Shown here: positions 25,449 to 34,102 of the stretch, piece by piece | How positions within the stretch are numbered: position 1 is the first letter of the stretch | Layout: each line of letters opens with the position of its first letter | From: Desulfuromonas sp. | Lineage (GTDB): Bacteria; Desulfobacterota; Desulfuromonadia; Desulfuromonadales; Geopsychrobacteraceae | Assembly: GCA_002869665.1 (NCBI GenBank) | Contig: PKUG01000025.1 | Location: 1-40,515 of the forward strand | Length of the DNA: 40,515 bases | Direction of reading: 5' to 3' | Notes under the pieces: generated by a model | The model's database searches: none | What the model was told of the DNA's origin: nothing | The model's input: only the letters and a program-made list of their open reading frames with translations | Made by a program: the position numbers and the translations under genes

Positions 25449-27092
25449 TTAACATACGTGTTGAATCTGCAGGCGATCAGCGACGGCGCGATCCGTCGCT
25501 ACCAGCGCATCCGCCCGGCCGACCGGGAGGGACGAGTTGCCGATGGGCGCCATCAACTTCTTGATCTCCTGATCCATGGCCAGGAAGTAGTTGACGATAT
25601 TCTGCGCCGCCTTGTCCGGGTCGAGACGGTGGGCCAGTTGCGGCTCCTGGGTTGTGATTCCCGCCGGGCAGAGACCGGTGTTGCAGGCGTTACAGCGCCC
25701 CAGGTCGTTGCCGATACAGCCGGCCATCTGCAGGATCAGTTTGCCGGTAAAGACACCGTTGGCGCCGAGGCAGATCATCTTGAAGGCATCCGCCGCGAGG
25801 TCACCGGTTTTGCCGAGACCGCCGGCGGCCCAGAGCGGAATCTGCCCCTGGCGTCCCTGGGTGACGGCGGCCAGGTAACAGTCGCGCAGCTTGCTGACGA
25901 TCGGGTGGCCGGTGTGGTCGAGGCTGACCTCGTGGGCTGCGCCGGTGCCGCCGTCGATGCCGTCGAGGAAGAAGCCGCCGACGATGTTATAGGGGTCACG
26001 CACCAGGTTGTTGAAGACGCTGACGCTGGTTGCCGAGGCGGCGACCTTGATGGCGACCGGGACGCGGAACTTGAAGGCCGCGTTGAAGGAGAGGAACATC
26101 TTCTGCACGCTCTCCTCGATCGAGTACAGCCCCTGGTGGTTCGGCGGGCTGAGGAGGTCGGCCTTGGGGACGCCGCGGATCGCCTGGATATGTTTGGCGA
26201 CTTTCTGGGCCATGAGCAGGCCGCCGTCGCCCGGCTTGGCGCCCTGGCCGATTTTGATCAGGACCCCGGCCGGGTCTTCGACCATATGCGGCATGGCGTT
26301 GACGATCCGGTTCCAGCCGAAGTGGCCGGAGGCGATCTGCAGGATCGTGTATTTCAGGTACTTCGATTTCAGCAGGCGCACCGGGACGCCCCCCTCGCCG
26401 GAACACATCCGCACTGGCAGGCCGCATTCCTCGTTGAGGTAGGCGGTCGCCATGGCCACCGCTTCCCACATCCGCCAGGAGAGGGCGCCGATCGACATGT
26501 CGCCGATGATCACCGGGTAGATCCAGTTGACCGGCGGCGTCTTCTCTTTGGTCTCCAGGCTGTTGTCCAGGGTCGCCGAGTAAGGGAGCTTCTTCGGCGG
26601 CAGGATGCGGCCGAAGGGCGCCAGCAGGTCGAAGGTATGGCGCTGGGCATCAAGGCTCGGGTCGGTCATCTGTGAGATGCGGCCGACGCGGATGGTGTCC
26701 AGGGTCCGGGTGCTCCCTTCGAGATTCTTGCGCCCGCCACGCTTGATCGAGTCGCCCCCCAGGCAGCGGGTGACGATCGGGTGGCGGGTGTCGGGATTGC
26801 GCACCGGTTTGATGGCGTCGTTGGGACAGACCTTCTCGCACATGCCGCAACCGCGGCAGTAGTCGCGGATCGAGTTGACCTGGTGGATGACCGGGACGGC
26901 ACTGAAGCGGGCCTGCGGCTCGGGAAAATCCCCTTCCGAAAAAACCATGCGCCGGCGTTCGACCTTGGGTTTGATGGCCCGGAACGAACAGGTGGCGACA
27001 CAGGAGCCGCACATGGTGCAGCGGCTGGCGTCATAGGCGATCTTCCACGGCAGGTCGTTGACGGTAATATCGTTGAGCTTTACTGTTTCCAT
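25449..27092 (-). CDS. Glutamate synthase catalytic (FMN) subunit with ferredoxin domain
   Basis: 547-aa protein. An N-terminal double 4Fe-4S module (CTMCGSCVATCS at about 26-37 and CRGCGMCEKVCP near 79) is followed by the glutamate synthase central FMN barrel: SGEGGVPVRLLKSKYLKYTI, GQGAKPGDGG, DGIDGGTGAA and the cysteine-rich end CIGNDLGRCNACNTGLCP. It converts 2-oxoglutarate plus ammonia delivered from the amidotransferase subunit to glutamate. This is the archaeal-type split subunit. Its start overlaps the upstream amidotransferase gene by 13 nt, indicating translational coupling. The downstream partner follows after the heptamer arrays. Confidence 0.9.
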   Translation of the reverse strand: METVKLNDITVNDLPWKIAYDASRCTMCGSCVATCSFRAIKPKVERRRMVFSEGDFPEPQARFSAVPVIHQVNSIRDYCRGCGMCEKVCPNDAIKPVRNPDTRHPIVTRCLGGDSIKRGGRKNLEGSTRTLDTIRVGRISQMTDPSLDAQRHTFDLLAPFGRILPPKKLPYSATLDNSLETKEKTPPVNWIYPVIIGDMSIGALSWRMWEAVAMATAYLNEECGLPVRMCSGEGGVPVRLLKSKYLKYTILQIASGHFGWNRIVNAMPHMVEDPAGVLIKIGQGAKPGDGGLLMAQKVAKHIQAIRGVPKADLLSPPNHQGLYSIEESVQKMFLSFNAAFKFRVPVAIKVAASATSVSVFNNLVRDPYNIVGGFFLDGIDGGTGAAHEVSLDHTGHPIVSKLRDCYLAAVTQGRQGQIPLWAAGGLGKTGDLAADAFKMICLGANGVFTGKLILQMAGCIGNDLGRCNACNTGLCPAGITTQEPQLAHRLDPDKAAQNIVNYFLAMDQEIKKLMAPIGNSSLPVGRADALVATDRAVADRLQIQHVC

Positions 27093-28186
27093 CTTTGCAC
27101 CTCCAGATCGTCGGTGACGACTATGGTCTCACGTTCATTCGGGTAGATGTCGTCTTCCCAGTTGCGCTCGGGGAGGATTTCGTTGATGCCGCAGACCTCC
27201 GAGGTGATGACGACGGTCCGCTCGTCGCGGCCGATGACAACCGGCCGCAGCTTCTTGGCGTCGCAGCAGGTGAACAGAGTGTTGTCGGGGAGCATGCCGA
27301 TAATCGTGTTGGGGCCGTTGATCTCCAGGTGCGCCAGTGACTGGCGGATGGCCAGCAACTGCTTCTGGTCGTCGCGCTTTTCGATCTCTTCGAACGGCAG
27401 CGGAGTGACGACGTGCTTGTAGTAATTGAGCGGCCAGCCGAGCTCGCGATGAACGTAGTGCAGGGTATAGAGGAAGCACTGTGAATCGGACTCGAAGCCG
27501 ATATAGCCGCGATGCAGGCGCTGCTGGAACTCCTTGTTTTTCAGGTAGAAGGTGTTTTCACCATTGGCCAGCGCGGTGTAGCCCTGCAGGTGGAACGGGT
27601 GCGCGGCATAGCGGACGATATCGTAGTTGGTGTTCTGCCGGCACTGGGCGGTGATTACCTTGGCGGTGAAACGACTGTCCGCCTCCCAGAGGTTGAAGTA
27701 GGTGCCGATGTCGTGCGGGTCGCCGATCTCCTTGAGGGTGATGACGTCGGGCCAGAAGGAATAGACGAACCCTTCTTCGTCTTCTTCCAAGGCGGCACGC
27801 AGCTTCAACCGGGTGTTGAGCAGCAGCTCTTCCCGTTCCTTGCGGCGGGCATTTTCATATTGCGGCGGATAGTTGAAGGTCTCGAAGACGTAGTGGGGCA
27901 TCGCGTTGATGTCGAGGCCGGGCCAGTCATTGACCTCGGGCGACCACTGAAGAATGCGGCGGAAGCCGATCTCGTGGAGGATGTTCTCCGCGATTTTTAT
28001 CCCTTTGTCGGTGCAGGCCATCGACAGGGTCGGCAGGTGCTTGTAAGACTCGAAGATGCCGCCCAGGTTCTGCATGACCATGGCAAAGCCGGAGTTGTCA
28101 TGCCCCTTTTGCTGGGACTGCATCAAACGCAAGGCTCTGCTCGGATGGACGTAATCCAGGCTTTTGATCGCGCCGATACGACACAT
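27080..28186 (-). CDS. Glutamate synthase glutamine amidotransferase subunit
   Basis: 368-aa class II amidotransferase. The start MCRIGAI places Cys2 at the N-terminus after methionine removal, as Ntn-hydrolase glutaminases need, and ATG 28186 has AAGGAG in front; a further 96-nt open extension has no SD and would bury the cysteine. GHDNSGFAMVMQNLG and the later NGENTF fit the GATase fold. It releases ammonia from glutamine for the FMN subunit encoded by the overlapping next gene. First gene of the operon, with a sigma-54-like promoter about 85 bp upstream. Confidence 0.87.
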   Translation of the reverse strand: MCRIGAIKSLDYVHPSRALRLMQSQQKGHDNSGFAMVMQNLGGIFESYKHLPTLSMACTDKGIKIAENILHEIGFRRILQWSPEVNDWPGLDINAMPHYVFETFNYPPQYENARRKEREELLLNTRLKLRAALEEDEEGFVYSFWPDVITLKEIGDPHDIGTYFNLWEADSRFTAKVITAQCRQNTNYDIVRYAAHPFHLQGYTALANGENTFYLKNKEFQQRLHRGYIGFESDSQCFLYTLHYVHRELGWPLNYYKHVVTPLPFEEIEKRDDQKQLLAIRQSLAHLEINGPNTIIGMLPDNTLFTCCDAKKLRPVVIGRDERTVVITSEVCGINEILPERNWEDDIYPNERETIVVTDDLEVQRWKQ

Positions 28187-28270
28187 GGTTGATCTCCTTG
28201 TATGGCAATTCGTTTGAATGTGGCAGTAAATGTGGGGCTCCGCCGGGCGGAGCGCAAGCCAGCTCATATA

Positions 28271-28286
28271 CGCACTTTCCATGCCA
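28271..28286 (-). promoter_or_regulatory. Sigma-54-like promoter of the glutamate synthase operon
   Basis: Minus strand reads TGGCATGGAAAGTGCG. Compared with TGGCAC-N5-TTGC the GG and GC elements are exactly spaced; the only departures are T for C in the first block and G for T in the second. It lies about 85 bp before the first gene's ATG. Sigma-54 control suits nitrogen assimilation. No NtrC-like enhancer was found by eye. Confidence 0.55.
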
Positions 28287-28435
28287 ATTGTCAGGAGTGT
28301 GTTTAGCGTGAGTAGGAGCCTGTTATTTCAGGCAGATAAATGATTTTTGCGTGCAGGTGTGACAGGGGATGTTCTGCGATTGGCTATATTGAGTAGAGAA
28401 GTGAGTAAAGTAAGTACTTTGTGTGGTGTGGCAGG

Positions 28436-28471
28436 ATGAAAAACGGGGGCTGTGCCTGGTGCACAGCCCCC
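28436..28471 (-). terminator. Terminator of ilvE
   Basis: GGGGGCTGTGC (28445-28455) pairs with GCACAGCCCCC (28461-28471). On the minus strand the stem is followed by GTTTTTCAT, and it lies 20 bp past the ilvE stop. Confidence 0.88.
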
Positions 28472-28490
28472 GGCGGGGATGTTTAATTAT

Positions 28491-29555
28491 TTACAGCAGT
28501 GTGACCCAGTTGTGCGGATCGGTTTCACGGCCGTACTGGATACCGGTCAACTGGTTGTAGAGCTTCATGGTCAGCTCACCGGGCTGGCCGTCGCCGAGCT
28601 GAACACATGTGTCACGGTAGCAGAAGGAGCCGACCGGCGAGATAACGACCGCGGTGCCGGCGCCGAAGGCTTCCTTGAGGCGGCCGTTTTCAGCCCCTTC
28701 CATGACTTCGTCGACACTGAGTGCGCGCTCTTCGATCTCGTAGCCCAATTCCTTGACCAGAGTCAGGACTGAGCGCCGGGTGATCCCGTCGAGAACGGTT
28801 CCCTTGAGCGGCGAGGTGACGATTTTGCCATCGTAAAGGAAGAGCATGTTCATGCTGCCGACCTCTTCGACATAGCGTTTTTCTTTGGCGTCGAGCCAGA
28901 GGACCTGGTCATACCCTTTTTGCGCCGCTTCACGGGCGGCGAAAAGGCTGGCCGCGTAGTTGCCGCCGGTTTTGGCTTCGCCGGTGCCGCCTTCAACGGC
29001 GCGGACAAAGTGGTCGGAAATCCAGATCTTGACCGGGGCGACACCCCCCTTGTAGTAAGCGCCGACCGGGCTGAGGATAATGTAGCAGAGGTACTTATGC
29101 GACGGCCGGACTCCGAGGACAGGTTCGGTTGCGATCATGGTCGGCCGGATATAGAGGCTGGTCCCCTCGTTTTTCGGAATCCAGCGCTCTTCCAGGCGGA
29201 CCAGTTCGAGCATCGCGTCCAGAAGGAACTGCTCATCGACCTCCGGCATGCACATCCTGACCGCACTACGATTGAAACGGGCGATGTTGTCCGCCGGGCG
29301 GAACATGGCGACCTTGCCGTCCGGGCGACGATAGGCTTTCAGCCCTTCGAAGATCTCCTGGGAATAATGAAGAACCATGGCTGCGGGATCGAGTTCAAAA
29401 GGACCGTAGGGCTGAATGCGGGCCGAGTGCCAGCCCTGGCCTTCGTCATATTCCATGACGAACATGCGGTCGGAGAACTGCGTCCCGAAAACCAGGTCGT
29501 TTTCATTTTCAATCAGTTTTTTGGGTGCCGAGATGGGCAGAATTTGCAAATCCAT
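28491..29555 (-). CDS. ilvE: Branched-chain amino acid aminotransferase
   Basis: 354-aa fold type IV PLP enzyme for the last step of valine, leucine and isoleucine synthesis, using glutamate as amino donor. The Schiff-base lysine is K195 in TGEAKTGGNYAASL, and QVLWLDAKEKRYVEEVGSMN with GTVLDGITR completes the PLP-phosphate site. Length and motifs are of the longer eukaryote-like BCAT2 type. ATG 29555 has AAGGGGA in front; an upstream ATG 36 nt earlier lacks one. Diverges from larA. Glutamate synthase next door supplies the amino donor, but a separate terminator and promoter keep the two apart. Confidence 0.92.
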   Translation of the reverse strand: MDLQILPISAPKKLIENENDLVFGTQFSDRMFVMEYDEGQGWHSARIQPYGPFELDPAAMVLHYSQEIFEGLKAYRRPDGKVAMFRPADNIARFNRSAVRMCMPEVDEQFLLDAMLELVRLEERWIPKNEGTSLYIRPTMIATEPVLGVRPSHKYLCYIILSPVGAYYKGGVAPVKIWISDHFVRAVEGGTGEAKTGGNYAASLFAAREAAQKGYDQVLWLDAKEKRYVEEVGSMNMLFLYDGKIVTSPLKGTVLDGITRRSVLTLVKELGYEIEERALSVDEVMEGAENGRLKEAFGAGTAVVISPVGSFCYRDTCVQLGDGQPGELTMKLYNQLTGIQYGRETDPHNWVTLL

Positions 29556-29593
29556 GATAAGTCCCCTTGGTGATGAAAAAAGCAAAAACACTA

Positions 29594-29623
29594 ATTATCA
29601 CAGCGCCGGTTCGGCTGCAACAA
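29594..29623 (-). promoter_or_regulatory. Candidate sigma-70 promoter of ilvE
   Basis: On the minus strand TTGTTG and GATAAT are separated by 18 bp and end 39 bp before the ilvE ATG. GATAAT is preceded by TGT, a partial extended -10. Confidence 0.35.
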
Positions 29624-29639
29624 TATCTCATGCTGGAGC

Positions 29640-29668
29640 TTGTGAGAGTGACGATTTTACAGTATGGT
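29640..29668 (+). promoter_or_regulatory. Candidate sigma-70 promoter of larA
   Basis: TTGTGA and TATGGT with a 17-bp spacer, about 70 bp before the larA GTG start. Confidence 0.35.
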
Positions 29669-29737
29669 AGGGCGCACTTCCCGAATGTGGGGAAGGGCAG
29701 TTGCGGGCCCGACAGGGGGCGCGAAAGGAGGTACGGC

Positions 29738-31009
29738 GTGACGACTGTGAAGCTGAAATACGACCGGGAGGTTTTGTCCTGTACTCTGCCTGAGGCACGG
29801 GTTGTCGTCGCCGAGCAGCTGCCGGAGGCTCCCGCTGCCGAAGCCCTGGTGCGCCGGGCCATGGCCGAACCGATCGCTACGCCGCCGTTGGCGGAGATCA
29901 TCAAACCCGGCGAGCGGGTCGCGATTGTCACCTCTGACATTACCCGCTACTCCGGCAGCGAAATTTACCTGCCGATTCTGGTTGATGAGTTGAATCGCTT
30001 GGGAGTGCCCGACAAAGATATCGAGGTCATCATCGCCCTGGGAATCCACCGCAAACAGACGGAGGAGGAACACCGCAAGATCGTCGGCCCATTGTATGGG
30101 CGGATCGCGGTTTACGACCACGAGTGCGATGATCCCGCGCAGCTCGTTGAGCTGGGAACAACGGCAGGAGGCATCCCGGTGCAGATCTTCCGTCGCGTGG
30201 TTGAGGCCGAACGGGTGATCGTTACCGGAACCGTGGGTTTCCATTACTTCGCCGGCTTCGGCGGCGGACGCAAGGGGTTGGTCCCCGGGGTCGCCAGCCG
30301 GGCAACCTGCATGGCCAGCCACTTTGCCGTCTTCAACCCGCCCGAGATCGGCGGTAAACATCCGCTGGCGGTCACCGGGGTGCTCGATGGCAACCCCGTT
30401 CATCGCAACCTGCTGCAGGCGGCGCGTATGGTTGAGCCCGATTTCCTGCTCAATACCGTGCTCGCGCCGACCAAGGAGATCCTCGGCGTTTTCTGCGGCG
30501 ATCTGGAGCAGGCGCACCTGGCCGGTTGCGACATGGTGCGTGAGCTGTTCGAGGTCAAGCTTGAAGAGCCGGTTGATCTGGCGGTTGTCTCCTGCGGCGG
30601 TTACCCGAAGGACATCAACTTTATCCAGGCCCAGAAGGCGCTCGATTACGGTTGCCGGGCGGTCAGGGAAGGGGGGGCGATCATCCTTCTTGCCGCCTGC
30701 CAGGACGGTTTCGGCTATCCGACCTTTTACGACTGGTTCCGCTATCAGGATCTTGATGAATTTGAACGGGCGTTGCGGGAGGATTACCAGATCAATGGCC
30801 AGACGGCCCACTCGGTGTTGGCCAAGGCCAGGCGCTTCCGGGTCATCCTGGTCAGCGAGTTCAGTGACGAAGAGACCTGCACCATGGGGATGGAAAAAGC
30901 CGCTGACCTCCAGAGCGCGCTCGACCTGGTGCTGCCCGACCTGCCCGCAGGAGCGAAGATCATCGCCATCCCGGACGGCGGCATGGTTCTGCCGACCGTC
31001 GTTGGCTGA
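29738..31009 (+). CDS. larA: LarA-family nickel-dependent racemase
   Basis: 423-aa LarA/DUF2088 protein. H104 in ALGIHRKQ, H169 and K179 in HYFAGFGGGRKG stand at the spacing of the three residues that hold the nickel-pincer nucleotide in lactate racemase (65 and 10 apart here). It would interconvert lactate stereoisomers or a related 2-hydroxy acid. The GTG start is chosen for AAGGAGG 6 nt upstream. Cofactor synthesis genes larB, larC and larE are not in the window. The following glcD and glcF pair oxidises 2-hydroxy acids, so this gene may feed D-lactate to it. Many LarA homologues act on other substrates, so lactate is a guess. Confidence 0.8.
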   Translation: MTTVKLKYDREVLSCTLPEARVVVAEQLPEAPAAEALVRRAMAEPIATPPLAEIIKPGERVAIVTSDITRYSGSEIYLPILVDELNRLGVPDKDIEVIIALGIHRKQTEEEHRKIVGPLYGRIAVYDHECDDPAQLVELGTTAGGIPVQIFRRVVEAERVIVTGTVGFHYFAGFGGGRKGLVPGVASRATCMASHFAVFNPPEIGGKHPLAVTGVLDGNPVHRNLLQAARMVEPDFLLNTVLAPTKEILGVFCGDLEQAHLAGCDMVRELFEVKLEEPVDLAVVSCGGYPKDINFIQAQKALDYGCRAVREGGAIILLAACQDGFGYPTFYDWFRYQDLDEFERALREDYQINGQTAHSVLAKARRFRVILVSEFSDEETCTMGMEKAADLQSALDLVLPDLPAGAKIIAIPDGGMVLPTVVG

Positions 31010-31076
31010 AATGGAAGAATGTAGACTTTTTTAGTCATTTATTGGATGATGAGTGATTATAAATTCATTGTCTTTT

Positions 31077-31213
31077 ACCACCAAGGTACTAAGGACACTA
31101 AGACATTTCGAAGAAATCGAGGCAGTTGCCGAAGGGCAAGCAAAATTGGCTGATTGGTTTCGGATTCAAATTATATAAAGCTTTTCTTTGTGATCTTAGT
31201 GCCTTAGTGGTGA
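31077..31213. repeat. Inverted-repeat element, copy 1
   Basis: Ends are ACCACCAAGGTACTAAG on the left and CTTAGTGCCTTAGTGGT (31195-31211) on the right, about 137 bp in all. The same terminal sequence bounds 34941-35050. The inside differs between copies. No gene inside. The 240-bp gap between larA and glcD contains nothing else recognised. Confidence 0.7.
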
Positions 31214-31249
31214 TACGCTTTTAAGTTTTTCAAAAAGGATAGACAACAC

Positions 31250-32635
31250 ATGCTCGATAACAGCACCCTCGCGACCTTGCAGCAGCTCTGCGGCAAGGAG
31301 AACGTTCTCACAGACAAGGCCGATCTGATCTGCTATTCCTACGACGCCACCCAGCGCCAGTTCCTTCCCGATGTCGTTGTCCATCCGGCGACCGTGGAAG
31401 AGATCAGCCAGATCATGAAGCTGGCCAACGAAAAGGCCATTCCGGTCTTCCCCCGCGGAGCGGGGACCGGTTTTACCGGCGGCAGTGTTCCGGTCAGCGG
31501 CGGGATCGTGCTTGGGCTGACACGTTTCGACAAGATCCTCGAAATCGACGAGGACAACCTGGTGGCGACCATCGAACCGGGGGTGGTTACCGAGGAATTC
31601 CAGAAGACGGTGGAGAAGGTCGGTCTGTTCTATCCCCCCGATCCGGCGTCACTCAAGGTGTCGACCATGGGCGGCAATGTCGCCGAGTGTGCCGGTGGTC
31701 CCCGCTGCGTCAAATACGGGGTGACCAAGGATTACATCCTCGGGCTTGAAATCGTTACGCCGACCGGTGATATTCTGCGGACCGGGGGGCCGACCATGAA
31801 GGGGGTTGTCGGTTACGACCTGACCAAGTTGATCTGCGGCAGTGAAGGGACCCTGGCGATCATCACCAAGATCATCGTCAAACTGCTCCCCAAGCCGGCG
31901 GCGAAAAAAACCATGCTGGTCATGTTCTCCTCCATCGACGGTGCGGCCCAGGCGGTTTCGGATATCATCCGTGGCAAGATCATTCCGACCACCCTGGAGT
32001 TTCTCGATGCCCGGACTCTGGAATGCGTGCGCAACGCTACCGACCTGGATGTGCCGGAGGCGGCGCAGGCTGTACTCCTGATCGAAGTGGATGGCGATCC
32101 CGAATTCCTCGACAAGCAGACCGGTCGTATCTCCGACATCGTTCAGCCCCTCGGTGTCGTGGAAACCCGTATCGCGGAGACCCCGGCGGAGAGTGAAGCC
32201 CTGTGGCAGATTCGCCGCTCCGTCTCGGCGTCGCTACGGCGGGTTAACCCGAAGAAATATAACGAAGATATCTGTGTGCCGCGCTCCAAGGTGCACGATA
32301 TGATTCGTAAAATTGACCAGATTTCCGAGAAGTATAACATCCCGATCGTCAACTTCGGCCATGCCGGTGACGGCAATATCCATGTCAATATTATGATCGA
32401 TGACAAGATCCCCGGTGAAGAGAAGAAGGCGGAAGAGGCGATTGCCGATGTCTTCAAGGGGGCGCTTGAGCTTGGCGGAACCATGAGTGGTGAGCACGGT
32501 GTCGGGATCATGAAGGCACCGTTCATTAACCTGGAACTGAAGGATACGGTCGTCGATTACATGAAGACGATCAAGAGGGCTCTTGATCCGAACAACATTC
32601 TCAACCCCGGGAAGATTTTCCCGAGCGATAAATAG
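31250..32635 (+). CDS. glcD: FAD-linked 2-hydroxyacid oxidase subunit GlcD type
   Basis: 461-aa protein with a PCMH-type FAD domain (PRGAGTGFTGGSVPVSGGIV at about 64-83, ECAGGPRCVKYGVT) and the C-terminal FAD-oxidase domain with NFGHAGDGNIHVN and GTMSGEHGVGIMK. It oxidises D-lactate or glycolate and passes electrons to GlcF, the next gene. ATG has AAGGAT 9 nt upstream. Ends in TAG, whose last bases form part of AGGAGG. No SD-like distance problem on its own start. Lactate versus glycolate cannot be decided; the neighbouring larA favours lactate. Confidence 0.87.
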   Translation: MLDNSTLATLQQLCGKENVLTDKADLICYSYDATQRQFLPDVVVHPATVEEISQIMKLANEKAIPVFPRGAGTGFTGGSVPVSGGIVLGLTRFDKILEIDEDNLVATIEPGVVTEEFQKTVEKVGLFYPPDPASLKVSTMGGNVAECAGGPRCVKYGVTKDYILGLEIVTPTGDILRTGGPTMKGVVGYDLTKLICGSEGTLAIITKIIVKLLPKPAAKKTMLVMFSSIDGAAQAVSDIIRGKIIPTTLEFLDARTLECVRNATDLDVPEAAQAVLLIEVDGDPEFLDKQTGRISDIVQPLGVVETRIAETPAESEALWQIRRSVSASLRRVNPKKYNEDICVPRSKVHDMIRKIDQISEKYNIPIVNFGHAGDGNIHVNIMIDDKIPGEEKKAEEAIADVFKGALELGGTMSGEHGVGIMKAPFINLELKDTVVDYMKTIKRALDPNNILNPGKIFPSDK

Positions 32636-32640
32636 GAGGC

Positions 32641-32712
32641 CAGGCTTCAGGCTCCGGGCTTCAGGCCTCAGGTTTATCCTGATTCCTGATTCCTGATTCC
32701 TGATTCCTGATT
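32641..32712. repeat. Paired heptamer arrays between glcD and glcF
   Basis: Five 7-mers of consensus CAGGCTT (32641-32675, one with CGGG), two bases, then five exact CCTGATT (32678-32712). AGGAGG overlapping the glcD stop (32634-32639) lies just before them, 77 bp from the glcF ATG. CAGG and CCTG blocks can pair to an imperfect hairpin. Confidence 0.9.
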
Positions 32713-32716
32713 TTGT

Positions 32717-33973
32717 ATGGCTAAATTGAAAAAACTAGAAGATTTTCGCGCTGAGATCGATCAGTGCGTCAAGTGTGGCGCCTGCCGGGCGCATTGCCCT
32801 GCCTTTGGTGCGGAGAAGCATGAGGGGCGGGTGGCCCGCGGGAAAGTCGCTCTCGCCGATGCCCTGCTCAAGGGGGATGTCGATCTGGAGGAAAAATTCC
32901 TCCTCGACATGTCCCAGTGCCTGCTCTGCGGCAGTTGCTGTGCCCAGTGTCCCAACAAGGTGCACACCGAAGAGATCGTCGCCGCGACCCGGCGCGAGAT
33001 CGCCAAGCGTAAAGGTTTGTCGACCTTCGGTAAGGGGGTCGGGACGATCCTCAAGCACCAGGGGGTGATGAACACTCTGGCCAAAGCCGGTGGCGCTTTT
33101 TCCAAGCTGCTGTTCAAGAAAATCCCCGATCAAAGCGGCCTGCGCCTGCGCTTCCCGGCGCCGTTTATCGCTGCCGATCGAACCCTGCCGCCGATCGCTG
33201 CCAAGCCGTTTCGTGAGCGTCATCCCGAGGTTATTCCCGGTGTCGCCGGGCAACCGCGGGTTCTGTTTTTCACCGGTTGCGGGATCAATTATATGTATCC
33301 CGATTCGGGGGAGGCGTTACTCAAGGCGCTCAAGTTTCTCGGTGTGACCGTCCTGATTCCGCAGGATCAGGTCTGCTGCGGTTTGCCGGCGGTCTCTGCC
33401 GGCGCGGCGGATACGGTCGAGTCGCTGGCGGCAGACAACCTCGCCATGCTGCGTCGCTGCGAGTACGATTATATCGTTACCGCCTGCGCCTCCTGCCATT
33501 CCGGCTTGACCCAGATTTATCCGGGTATGGGCGCTGAATTCGATGAATTCAAGGCCAAGGTCAAGGATATCTTCGTTTTCCTGGTTGAACAGGGGTTGCC
33601 GGAAAAGCTGGCCGAGCTGCCGAAGGCAGATCAGCCGATCAAGGTGACCTATCATGATCCCTGTCACCTGCGTAATCATGGGATCACCAAGGAACCTCGG
33701 GCGATCCTCAAGGCTCTGCCACAGGTCGACTATGTCGAGATGGAGAACGCGGCGAGTTGCTGTGGGCTCGGCGGCACCTACTCGGTTTACCATTACGATA
33801 CAAGCAAGAAGATCGGGGCCAAGAAAGCAGCTTCCATCGCTGACAGCGGCGCCGACCTGGTGGCGACCGACTGCCCCGGCTGTATCATGCAGCTGCAGGA
33901 CAGCATCAACCATGGTGGGGGGAAGCAGCGTTCCGTCCACATCCTTGATCTGCTGGCGGACGCCCTGCCGTAA
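32717..33973 (+). CDS. glcF: Iron-sulfur subunit GlcF type
   Basis: 418-aa protein with two ferredoxin 4Fe-4S motifs, CVKCGACRAHCP (about 17-28) and CLLCGSCCAQCP (about 72-83), and two CCG domains: GCGINYMYP with VCCGLPAV, and DPCHLRNHG with ASCCGLGG. It carries electrons from GlcD to the quinone pool or an electron-transfer flavoprotein. The ATG is preceded by TTTTGT and the CCTGATT array, with no SD close by, so translation may rely on coupling to glcD or on RNA folding that brings AGGAGG near. Gene call is secure because the conserved ferredoxin motif begins 16 residues after this start. Confidence 0.9.
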   Translation: MAKLKKLEDFRAEIDQCVKCGACRAHCPAFGAEKHEGRVARGKVALADALLKGDVDLEEKFLLDMSQCLLCGSCCAQCPNKVHTEEIVAATRREIAKRKGLSTFGKGVGTILKHQGVMNTLAKAGGAFSKLLFKKIPDQSGLRLRFPAPFIAADRTLPPIAAKPFRERHPEVIPGVAGQPRVLFFTGCGINYMYPDSGEALLKALKFLGVTVLIPQDQVCCGLPAVSAGAADTVESLAADNLAMLRRCEYDYIVTACASCHSGLTQIYPGMGAEFDEFKAKVKDIFVFLVEQGLPEKLAELPKADQPIKVTYHDPCHLRNHGITKEPRAILKALPQVDYVEMENAASCCGLGGTYSVYHYDTSKKIGAKKAASIADSGADLVATDCPGCIMQLQDSINHGGGKQRSVHILDLLADALP

Positions 33974-34102
33974 CCCGATAGGGCGGTGAGGGGCTCCAGA
34001 GGGCGCGATTTGCTGTTAAACTTTCTTTGCGCTCGCTGTCTGCCGTGTTCACGGCGACTGTTGGTGCCATGACCATCTGACCATATCTTCTGGAGTGACC
34101 GC

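Noticed and set aside
29657-30811. 384-codon open frame opposite larA
   Set aside because: Antisense shadow of a gene with clear nickel-binding motifs.
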